Positions 22,744 through 64,000 of a DNA stretch of 64,000 nucleotides are shown piece after piece; position 1 is the stretch's first letter, and each line of letters begins with the position of its first letter. Source of the DNA: Blastomussa wellsi (taxonomy: Eukaryota; Cnidaria; Anthozoa; Scleractinia; Plerogyridae); assembly GCA_947652115.1 (NCBI GenBank), contig OX393566.1, positions 22,265,412 through 22,329,411 of the forward strand. Direction: 5' to 3'. Both the position numbers and the translations under genes were made by a program. A model generated the notes under the pieces. It did not search any database. It saw only the letters and a list, made by a program, of their open reading frames with translations, and was not told the origin of the DNA.

Positions 22744-23648
22744 CAATAATCCATATGTTCATTTTTAGCTTTGAAGTGCCAAATTGTCCGATGCGTTTCA
22801 TTTCTATAACTTCGTGACTCGTATTTGGATTTTGTCTAAAATATTAACTTGAGTTCGTCACCAGTTGAGGGGCTACGTTTTGCTCTGCTCTTTTTGTCTG
22901 CCTTCCTTTCTTACACTATAAGATAGATTTTCGAGCTTTCATTATTCTTGCCCGAATTGAGAGAATAATTTAGCCTTAAAGCGAATGACTAAACTAATTT
23001 TAAAGCTAAATGTTAAATGAGGCATTTTTCCAGCAACTTGCAACGTAACGATGACGAACGAAAGCAGGTTTGAGGGGGGATGTCACACGCTCACAGTTTT
23101 TCTTGCAACGCGCAATGCAACATTTTGCTGCATTGCAGGCTGCAATAATGGGAAGTTACACGAGATTTTCTTCATGGGGCCGGTGTATCGGCGACTGATC
23201 TTACCGCGAAGTTGCCGTGGTACGTTTATTGGTATTATTCAAGTATGCCTTCAAATAATAATGCACCGAATTGCAATGATCTTTTAAAAAGTGTATTATT
23301 TAGTATTATAACTCCAATACAGCCGGGACGAGTGTGTCAAGAATGGATGACTACAGCATTACAAATGCTGTTATCGTTGAGCCTTTTTTTTTTTGGGGGG
23401 GGGGGGGGGATTTATATTTGCAACAATAAAAAAAAAATAAAAATAAAAAGCATGATGATGAGAAAAAAAATGTATAATATCTAACTGGTTCAAGTTTTCC
23501 TAATTAAACTCATGTACCGAAACAAATTGATAAATTAAAAGCTGTGCGGCAAAGTGCGGCGCGCAACGAACCCACTTGTAAGTTTTATTTAAGGCCTTTC
23601 AAGACAGGTAAGTGGTTCAGTCATTTACTGTACAGTTTGTATATGTAA

Positions 23649-23770
23649 TTTGAAAATAATTGAATGAGAAAAAATTCCGAGGACTGCGAAATTGGACGAG
23701 GCTATAGGCCGAGTCCAATTTGGCAGTTCGAGGAGTTTTTTAAATTCAATTATTTTCAAATTGGACAAGC
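23649..23770. repeat. Foldback repeat
   Basis: TTTGAAAATAATTGAAT at the left is inverted as ATTCAATTATTTTCAAA at the right. Inner boxes AAATTGGAC and GTCCAATTT are paired as well. Confidence 0.7.
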
Positions 23771-24230
23771 ATGTAGTCCTGTTACCTATTAATTATATAG
23801 CATCCAAAAATATATGAGCATGGCAAATATGTCGCCCTCCAAACTAGTTTTTCTTGACAATTGATCGCTAGATGGAAGGTGTCCAGATTTTACTTAAATT
23901 GGACAGTTTGAGTAAAAACTGTCCAATTTATTTTAAATTTGGACAGTTGGCAAAAATTAATAAAAATGCATCTGTTGACAGTACAATAATGGATTTTCAT
24001 GTAGCTATATAATTAATAATGCATAATCATATTACATTTACTAAATTTAAATCAGGATATATTGTATAACCCATTAAAATATGTAAACCATCCTGCGTGC
24101 TCATTCGCTCGCTCTATTAATCACAGTATAAGGCTTGGCGTATAGTTGGTAAATTGCTTATCTAGCAATAATGATGGATAAAAACGTATGGATTTGCAAT
24201 ATATATATAATATATTATTTAGCTGTTATT

Positions 24231-24353
24231 AACCGAGCGGGAGGTCTGTATGGGAGAATCTTGACCGAGGTCGTGAGTACAGACCGAACGTAGTGAGGTC
24301 TGTATTCACGACCTAGGTCAAGATTCTCCCAAACAGACCGACTAAGCTCGGTT
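24231..24353. repeat. Foldback repeat around GAGAATCTTGACC
   Basis: AACCGAGC and GCTCGGTT form the outer ends; GGGAGAATCTTGACC and GGTCAAGATTCTCCC the inner arms. A degenerate relative (GGTCTAGATGGGAAAATCTAGACC) occurs at about 24594-24617. Confidence 0.75.
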
Positions 24354-25090
24354 GATAAGATGTTTGTTATGTGGCCAAACGGAAACTTAAATTTGCTTAA
24401 CGACACTGCTTCGTTCTCGCTGACATTTTGTTTGCGAACGGCGATGACCTGAACTTAAATTTGCAAAAATTTTTTCGTATCTTTACTTTTTATTATTGTC
24501 AAGCTTTTTTAATTTTCTATTTAGTATTTTTAGGCAAAAAGGAGAAAATGTGTTCCTGTTTTGTTTGTAACTTTCTGACCCCAAAATGCAACCGGTCTAG
24601 ATGGGAAAATCTAGACCGCGTTCAATATCGATTTTAGCCAATGAAATTCGTGAATTCGCTAGTTTCCAGTCCACGTGAGACACGGCCATATAATAATAGT
24701 AGATACTTAGTAAGCTTTCTCTGATTGTCAAACCATTTTATGGACGGTTTGGCGTGGTTTATATAGCTATCGAAATCACATCGTTTAAATCAGGTAAATG
24801 AAGTAATTTATAATACATTTCATGTTACAATTTATGAATTATACTGCAGATGGTATGTTATCAACAGAATGTCAAAATAGCATAGATAGTCGCTCTTTAA
24901 CTTCTCTCGACAGAGTAGCTAGCTATATTGCCACTCCAGATTGGTGAGATGTTACTTGATCCGATGAATAACCCCTCCTCTTAACTCCAACCCAGTTCAG
25001 CTCCGGTCTGAAGGACCTCTGGCCTCGTATGCAGAATTACCCCGCCACAACAAGGGGTTAATGACATATTCGTCTCTTTCGCCAGTGGAT

Positions 25091-26808
25091 TCAGTTTCCT
25101 GAGCAGTTTGACGAGTTAGTTTCCTTGTTCTCGAGATGTACCGGGCCAACTTGGTTCAATACTCCATAGCAACATAGTACGTTTTGCGTACATTGTAACA
25201 AGTTTAGGCATCGGTGCGTAAAACGATCACGGTAACACCGAATGAGATCCAAAGAGTCTACCACGAAGCCAAGAAGACAAGACATAATACTTAGGCCAAG
25301 TACACAAGGAAGATAGAAGATGAATAAAAACATTACTGAATGCGTATTCCCAGTCGGCACATAGTCGCCAAAACCGATCGTAGAAAAGGCTATAAACCAT
25401 GCATAAATGCCGTCTAAAAAACTCCAGTTCTCGATAAAAGTGGTTGAAACACTCCCCAATAGGTGCAGAACGACCAGTACTGCATTAGCAGCCAGAAAGG
25501 TCTTCTTCATGATATGTTTGGGTTCTGCACTTTTAAATAGGTAAGTCTCCGTTTTAATCACAAGAAACCTTATGAAGCAGCCCATGAGTTCTCCCGCCGT
25601 TTTTAAAGCCATCATGGTTATAATAATACCAAGGATACAGGTTGGTATGGTTACAGCTTTACCAGCTTGGGTTCTGGGTGTGATATTTCCAAATCCTAAT
25701 TTAAAAGCAATGAGATAATCATTAATTGTTATAGCACAACTAGGGTAAAGCGCGCGTTCTGATTGGTCAATTTAGCGTGTACTATTTGCCCATGGGTGTA
25801 CGCTGCTGACGATGTTTAGCTCGCGCTGATGTGAAGCGACATGGCGTAAGCGATCAAGGCAGAGAAAAGAAAGTGCAACTTTACGAGTTTACTCTCCTTT
25901 TCTTCTTTTTGTGGTTGGCGAATATGAAAAGCTTCACGTTTAGAATACATCCCTCCATAATACTGAAATGTATTTTTCGTAGGCTGCGTCTGAAAGCTAT
26001 TCATAAGTGTGATTTCATTTTATGTATTCTTTAGGAACTTCGAGAGTCAGTGCACGCGTTTGTTCCAAATTCAGTAAGCGCGCGCAGTTGAAACTCAGAG
26101 AAATTGCAGTAAAACGCCTAAACATACGTTGTGCTATAAAACAAAGAGTAAACGCCATGGCATATACTATTGAGTTATGGATGCACTTGTGAGGTTTGCT
26201 AAGCACTCAAGTAGCTAGAGTCGCACTCGTCTGTCGCCTCGTGCGACTCTTACGCTTCTTTCGTGCTCCCGCGTGCATCCATAACGCAATAGTGTACACC
26301 ATGGCGCTTACCATTTGTTAAATATTACACTGTCCCTCCGTCCAGGACCACTGGGTGATTGACTACGGTTTCTTAGTGAATCGACTAAAAGGTATTGTTA
26401 CTCTTTCCTGAATGTATTACTAGCTCATTGCACGATCACTCCCTTCCCTTCCACTCCCCTCACATTCTCTCGCCTAACGTAACCTGCCCTCCCCTCCCGC
26501 CTCCTGTATACTTTACCTATCGTGCTGAAAGCGGCCACCACGAATCCGCAACTGTTGAGGAAAGTCCAGTCCAGTTGATCCCCTTCCTTCACAGCCGCCG
26601 AGGCCTTTTTTACAAATCTCTCAAAATCGTTATCTGTCATGTTATATTTAAGATCTATTTCCATTTTCAGTTCAGTTAACATCCTTTCCATTATTTCATA
26701 AGTGGAATCTTCCCTTTTCTCAATAAGAGTGAAAATCCAAGCGACCAACAAGCCGTACGCGTTTAACAGTGTAAAACGCAGCAATGCTTTTCTGAGAATT
26801 GGATGCAT
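25091..26808 (-). CDS. Two-pore domain potassium channel (K2P), copy 4 (divergent filter)
   Basis: Minus-strand gene with coding exons 26808-26517 and 25695-25091, giving 298 aa and an 820-bp phase-1 intron at STIG|FG. M1 starts MHPILRKALLRFTLL and ends FTLIEKRED. The cap has sequon NMT and no cysteine. Filter 1 is STIGFGNITP, not the usual TTxGYG. M2 holds CILGIIITMMALKTAGELMG. Pore 2 is STIGFGDYVPTG. M4 is LPCVLGLSIMSCLLGFVVDSLD. The tail includes LCCY. It is the most diverged of the four copies yet has the same gene structure. The ATG is four bases after an acceptor (TAG|GCCAATG), so a non-coding first exon is expected to the right. Likely a plasma-membrane leak K+ channel. Confidence 0.9.
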
Positions 26809-29215
26809 TGGCCTACAAAAGAAACACATTACAAGTTTAGCACAACACGACTATTATTTTCAACGAAGCATTCATATATAAGGCATAAAGTCTACAACTT
26901 TTCCACAGGTCTTATTCACTGAAGAACTGGATATGAGAAACTTCAAGGTTAAGGTGGCAAACGATAGTTCACTTCCCATATTTACAATCCGGTTCAGCTT
27001 ACCGATGCTCTGGCTAGAAAGCGTTTAGTAAGTTATGAAGCATTATTTTATTGGTGAACAATGCCAAACCAAAATGACTTGAAATTTCAGTTTATTTGCT
27101 TGCTTACTTGGGTTAATATTTAGAACGCTCCGCTAGCAATAATCGCGAGGAAGGTAAAGAACAGCAGCGCAGCTAGTTTAATGAATAAAATGATAATAAT
27201 TTATTCAGTATATGGTTCACTAACATATCTTCTCTATGCAAAACTTACCCTTCTGATTTCTGATGTCATTTAATGAAGTTTACCCAGTTTCGTCAAGGTT
27301 GGAGTTTATACAAGAACGGTCTTGATTGATTTCGGACTTAGCGTTTCTAAATCTAGAAATTTCTTAATTATTACGTTGCAATCGCTTGGTGTTCATAAAT
27401 AATTGAATTGAGCTTTGAAATGTTTTTCTTTGAGCTTTTCATTGGAGCATGCAGTTCCTACTTCCTGTTAATTTTACAAAAGATTGAATCTTAATTTGAG
27501 AATCACCCACCTGCAATTCTTTAAATTCTGATCGAAAAGACAAAAACAAAAATATAATAGAAAAAAATTCTGAAAAATCCTTAAAAAAATCGTATTTTAC
27601 TTGTAATTATTCTAAGCGGTGTTTCATGGGAATAATCGTCGTTTTGCTTTTAAAATCGTAGGAAAAGATAGGCTTTCCAAAATTGAAAAAAAGACATCGG
27701 GTTTAAATTTATAGCATTTTCTTGTCATATTCGGAATTTGTTTTCGTTAGCTGACGAGAAACTGAAGTGTGAGTGTAAACATAGGTTCACCATTAAGCAA
27801 TATTTTGGATAAGAAAGTTATTCATGTATAATAAAGAACCACATCAATAGACCTGGGAATAACATACTGTACTACTTGACCAATGAACGATCAAGTTTTA
27901 CGCTATAATCTAATTGAATTTGCAGCAGTGCGGACCCACTGAAGCCTTTGTCATGTTTAAGCAAGTGAAGGAAACAATTGGTGAAATATTTGAATGAGAA
28001 AAGTGCATGAGTGATTTATAGAGTTTATTGCGTTGCTTATTAAAATTTTAATTTTCATGATGTTTACAGTCAAATGGAATATATAGTTTTACGTTCTTCA
28101 GAAAGAAAACCAAAAAATAGTGCATTTGAATATATCTTCTTCCTTTACTCATTCCTAACGTCTCGCGTCACTTTTTACACATATCAAGTGTAAGCACATG
28201 CATAAGAGGGGTTTGATCCTGGAGTTTATGACTGCGTTTTTCGACGTTTTTAAGAATTTAGCTGCCTCTACTCAGTGAAGACCAAGCTTTTATTTAGAGG
28301 TGGTTTAGCTTTTAATTTTATATGGTTACTCAAGCTTGTATAAAAGGTTGACCCTTGCTGCGGCGACCAAAGGAGCCCACAAACCTAATCTCAACGTTGC
28401 AATTTCATACGCATGAGCGACAGTTATGTAGTTAGCCCCTGGCTCAAATGTTAAATGATAGCTGAGAAGTGGCCTAAATTTTAACTGATAGCTGATAATC
28501 CACCACTCCCATACAGACCGTCGTTGTATAGTGCTTTTGTTATTGAAAATGTTTTTGTGGCTGTAAAAGTTGTTAAAAGTGAATTAAAAGAATAAAGAAA
28601 ACAAAAATAACGACTTTCAAACTCGTTGCCTTTCATGATGTATTTAAAGCATTTTCTTTCGTACGTCCTGACCGTGTTCCTTTGACCTTCGCAAAATGAC
28701 TCATCTTTCAACTTAAGCTGAAAGATTTTAAAATAGTGACAAAACAATATAGCGCAGGCAACCTTAACGTATGTCTGTTTGAATATCTAAAAAAAATATA
28801 TACAAGATAAACTATTTGTATAAACCTTCGTTGACCTCCTACCACAGACAACTCTTCTTCACATAAAAAGGCCCTTATTCACGCACAGACCCAGACCAGT
28901 TTCCACCGTTTCATAGAAAATCCGTTAGATCATTTTTGTAATAAAATAATCGTTTTAGAGTTAACAATTTCCAAGATTTAACATCAATAACGGGGAAAAT
29001 CTGATCACCATCTTGTCCAAGTGACTCAAAATACCCGGAGATGGTATTTAGACCTTTCTGCTTGACAAACTCGTTGAGCATCGCTCTCAAAGTCCCGTTT
29101 GCTAAAAAAATAATGACAGCAATATGGAAACCCGGCCGAACCAATTCATGAGGTAAATTGACAGTAAAAGTTGACAGTTATTTGTGTCATTTACTTGTGA
29201 CTGTCAACTTTTATA

Positions 29216-29382
29216 CACCTTATTCCAAAATGGCCGCTGGTTTATGCACATACAAATTGGCCCTTGTTGCCTCGTCAAAATAAAATATTCTTTGGTTTTT
29301 TGAGCTTAAAAACGAGACAAGAATGGCTAATTTGAAGACCAACAAAAGAATATTAAGATAGTAGTCATTTTGGAATAAGGTG
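29216..29382. mobile_element. MITE family A, copy 2 (opposite orientation)
   Basis: Same CACCTTATTCCAAAATGG inverted ends as 1197-1364. The interior matches that copy in reverse orientation, with shared TATGCACATACAAATTGGCC and ACAAAAGAATATTAAGAT-like blocks. Confidence 0.8.
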
Positions 29383-30802
29383 TGTTGTTTTGTCAATGGT
29401 ATTTTAGCGAGTCAAAATCTGCAACTTTTCCCGAGCTCGAGCATACTTCGGGAGGTTCTCGCCTCCTGTGTTGTCGGAAAACAGTTGTGGACCGCGCCTG
29501 TAATTAAATAATTCGCACATTTCAATGTGGCATGATAAACAGTCTCACTTTTCTAACTGCGAAAATCAGAAAGTAAAAAATAAAGAAAAGCAACCAATAA
29601 TGCCTGAATTAAATACTGCTGTAACACTTTAAATTTCGAGCAAAGTTTGTCGATGTGTCGTTTTTTTTATGGGGCTCCGTATATTCGAATTAGAAGAAAC
29701 TGAAAGGGAAACCATAATTTTGATGGCGTATTCCCCGAAGTTTTGTCGATACTTGCAAGGCTGATCATTATTTTAAAATTCAGTATTATATTAGATAACG
29801 CAAGAGCAAACCATTCCAAGATAATAAAAATAAAATAATATTAAATCGTGATACCAGCAATATTAGTTACTTATTGCTAGAAGTTCGAAGAGACCAAGCC
29901 AAAGCAGAAACTTTGACATACATAAATAATTTAAAAAAATTCCTTGATTCCAATTTATAAACATTATGTTACCAAACAAATGATCTAAAAAGTAAATATG
30001 CCTTTTCTACCAATTCTTTTTAATCGCTATCATTTCACAAACTTATATCACCAAGTATAAGCAACATCTGATTTCGCAACACTTCGTGGCTTAACGCGTT
30101 GTTTATTTCAGAAGCCACTGCTTCTATTTAAATCTCTCCCCTTTCCAGCATTAATAACATGCAAGTAATCATCAGTGAGCGAAATAAATTTGAGAAAGAA
30201 CTGCGTTCTGGAGACTAGCTGCAATTGGTTATAAACAATATTGATTCTTAGATACATTTGTTCATCTGCCAAACATGTCAAACGTCTTTTTAGAGCATAT
30301 CGTTTCCGCATTCAGTTTCATTAATTTTCTTTGCGCTAGATTTACTTAGAATGGAAGCACATTAAATTTAGTTTTAAATGGAACTTGGCAAGAGTTAATA
30401 TTATTTCGAATCAATAATGTCACACAAATGGCAATTATTTGCCTAGAGGTCGATTTAAGAGGGAAAAGGGGGCATTGTGAGCACTTTTATCTTTCACGGT
30501 TAATCGGCTAACACTTCACGACTGGTAAGTGAATTTTACACCTTTAATCTATGTTTTATATGCCAAAGAGAAGAAATACGTTATTGAATTTCCACATCAT
30601 ACGCAAAATTTGTCGCTCGACTATCATTACAAGTCAGATATACAATGGACACTACGCAACGGACAACACTATATTAGACAGACAGCACGTGTTGGTCCCC
30701 TGGGCCGATTCTTAGTCATTTTACCGTATCTTAATTCTCCATATAAACGGGACGCCTCTCTATGCCGGACAATTGGTGCCGGACCAGGTGGCGTCCGTCT
30801 AA

Positions 30803-31018
30803 ATAAAGGAGCTACGTCACGGACAACTCATCTTGAAAAAACTGGCAAGTTTTTTCAAATTAGTCGTTTGTCATTCGAACCAATCATTGTATAATTTTGG
30901 GATTTTATTACTCCGTTGGTGCTTTTCGGCGTTAGAAAACTCTTACTTTTGGATTTCCTTCAATTTGAAAGTAAATGAGTAAATGACTATAAATATCGCG
31001 ACACTGCTCTTTTAAAGA
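30803..31018. mobile_element. MITE family C, degenerate copy
   Basis: Left end ATAAAGGAGCTACGTCAC and right end GCGACACTGCTCTTTTAAA match the ends of the elements at 39115-39360 and 42363-42739 imperfectly. Confidence 0.5.
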
Positions 31019-32075
31019 GAGTTGATTGTAGAACGAACCTGTCAGAACAATTCTGTGGCGCATGACTCTCGAATGATTGTTAATTCCTCTAAACCCGTTT
31101 TATTGTCTCTTAATAAGCCCTTTTACACAACTCACTACTCTTTATTTAGAGGTATAGCACCATAAAATATAGAAGCGTCCTACACTAAGCGTTCTCCTAT
31201 AGATTCTGTGCTTTAATTTTATTTCTGGTTTGTAATCGCATTATCATGGCACTATCTTTGTTTTGTAATCCGTTTTAGATTTCCAATGAAAATTGATCAA
31301 CTCCATCCCAGTTTTTTTCCAACCTACCATACTGCTGCTTTCTTTCATTTCAAGACTGAACATACCCAGCTACAAATATATCTTTTTCGAATTCAAGTTA
31401 AATATTTCCACTATATGTTTCTTACGATATTGCATTAGTTGATTATATTCCCCTGAGCAAATTCTCTTCTCAGCATTCAATTCTGCTTTATTTTCTGATT
31501 ATTATAAATAACAGGAAACTCCTCAAAAAAGTGAAATACAATTCGCTGATAAATTTTACCCTTTAAGATATGCCTAGCACAAATATTGTTTTTTTCAAAT
31601 CACAGAACAAAGTAAACGAAGTAAAATATTGTTAATTAAATGATCATTTTTTATACATCTAAGCAATAAAGGACTTCTTTGATGTTTATATAGCCTCATA
31701 TAAGCACGAGGTGGGGTTGGGGAATTGGAGACAGTTTTGCAAGCCCGAGAAGTAGTGTCAGGTCTCCACTCCGAGTGTTTAGTTGAGACTATATAACCAA
31801 AAAGTCATCAATTGCTTTTAGTTATAAAATATTTCTAAAATCTAAGCGCGAATATAAGACGTCACAACCATGTACATAGTCTCATCTAAACACACCTATC
31901 GACCAATGAGACCGCGTTAGTGTTTCACTTATTTTATAAATTAAATTAGATTAAATTAAAGATTAAACAGTTCGCTCTTATTATACGACACTTGCTTCTA
32001 TTATTTTCTAAGCCCAAACAATATTATCATGTTAACCCAAGAGGTTTGATTTTTCTTTCAGGAGTGGGGTCGATT

Positions 32076-63426
<31,351 letters not shown>

Positions 63427-63625
63427 GTATGTGATCGATATACTGAAAGACTACCACAAGTTGCAGGCAAAATATAAACGGAATAACTATTCCATTCTTA
63501 TAAATGGCTGCGTCACATTCAAATAGCTTTAGTCAAGCTATACTTGACATAACTGTGAAGAGCCAACAGCATGTCAGTTTTTAAATATTACTTAATAAGG
63601 AGTACTAAAATTATCTCTAGTGCCG

Positions 63626-63919
63626 GCTTTACAGTGCTACGCGCCTTACCGTTGCCACTCGAGAAAGTTTTTGATTAAATTTTGACATCTTTTTGACAAC
63701 TTTTTGCTAACTTCAAAGCAAGCCAGCCAATCAGAGCATGAGAATGTAAATTCCCTAGGGAGTGAATGCACTTATAATCTGGCATCTCCGCCCTTGGAAA
63801 TTCTCATGTTCTGATTGGCTGGCTTGCTTTAAAGTTAGCAAAAAGGTGTCAAAAAGATGTCAAAATTTAATCAAAAACTTTCTCGAGTGGCAACGGTAAG
63901 GCGCGTAGCACTGTAAAGC
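63626..63919. mobile_element. Foldback element, 294 bp
   Basis: Two arms of about 120 bp (63626-63750 and 63797-63919) are almost perfect inverted repeats, starting GCTTTACAGTGCTACGCGCC, with a spacer of about 45 bp. It is in the intron after EGF 32 and has no coding capacity. Confidence 0.9.
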
Positions 63920-64000
63920 AATACAAATGAAGACAACGCCGAACAGATGCCTAGTAGCTTAGTTAATATATTGGTTGAGAAACAAACAAACAAACGAAAA

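Larger units (their letters stand above)
19858..25090. other. Spacer between K2P genes 3 and 4, repeat-rich
   Basis: No coding exon is recognised. The stretch holds the repeats listed separately and G-tracts near 21125-21145 and 23395-23410. The 5' non-coding exon of K2P-3 and the 3' UTR of K2P-4 should lie at its left and right edges. Confidence 0.45.
26813..32061. other. Gene-poor spacer between the K2P cluster and the D8C/EGF gene
   Basis: Only short chance open frames are present. Two small repeats (29216-29382 and 30803-31018) are listed separately. The promoter and 5' untranslated exon of the D8C/EGF gene should be in the right part, because the signal-peptide exon begins at a splice acceptor (AG at 32060-32061). 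The promoter itself was not identified. Confidence 0.45.

Noticed and set aside
30529..30894. Open frame of 121 codons upstream of the D8C/EGF gene
   Set aside because: It overlaps a MITE end, has no recognisable domain and no signal peptide.

Overview
The window is AT-rich animal nuclear DNA: spliced genes with GT-AG introns, a eukaryote-type tRNA, non-LTR and Penelope-like reverse transcriptases, tRNA-derived SINEs and many short foldback DNA elements. Two-pore K+ channel genes beside a secreted gene built from uromodulin-type D8C and EGF modules, together with the repeat types, suggest a cnidarian, most likely an anthozoan (stony coral or sea anemone). That assignment is inference, since no species marker is present.

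Left part (about 1-26.8 kb): a cluster of four K2P (KCNK-type) potassium-channel genes. Two are on the + strand (coding 2938-4869 and 8018-11136) and two on the - strand (18222-19853 and 25091-26808). Each has two coding exons, and the single coding intron splits the first glycine codon of the first selectivity filter (phase 1). The predicted proteins are 306, 306, 303 and 298 aa. A near-complete L1/Tx1-like LINE (13705-17675) lies between the two pairs, and introns and spacers are full of inverted-repeat elements.

Middle (26.8-32.06 kb): no gene recognised, only AT-rich spacer with small MITEs.

Right part (32.06-63.43 kb and beyond the window): one very large + strand gene for a secreted modular protein. 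A signal-peptide exon and a 20-nt microexon are followed by nine D8C exons and 32 EGF exons. The order is D8C-D8C, then (EGF-EGF-D8C) six times, then eight EGF, one D8C and twelve EGF. All module exons are phase 1-1, so they can be duplicated or skipped without breaking the frame. The part in view codes for about 2,390 residues and its 3' end is outside the window. Its introns hold a tRNA-Arg(UCU)-like gene, four SINE copies, several MITEs and an antisense Penelope-like reverse transcriptase relic. The K2P cluster and the modular gene show no obvious functional link; both look like products of local tandem duplication.
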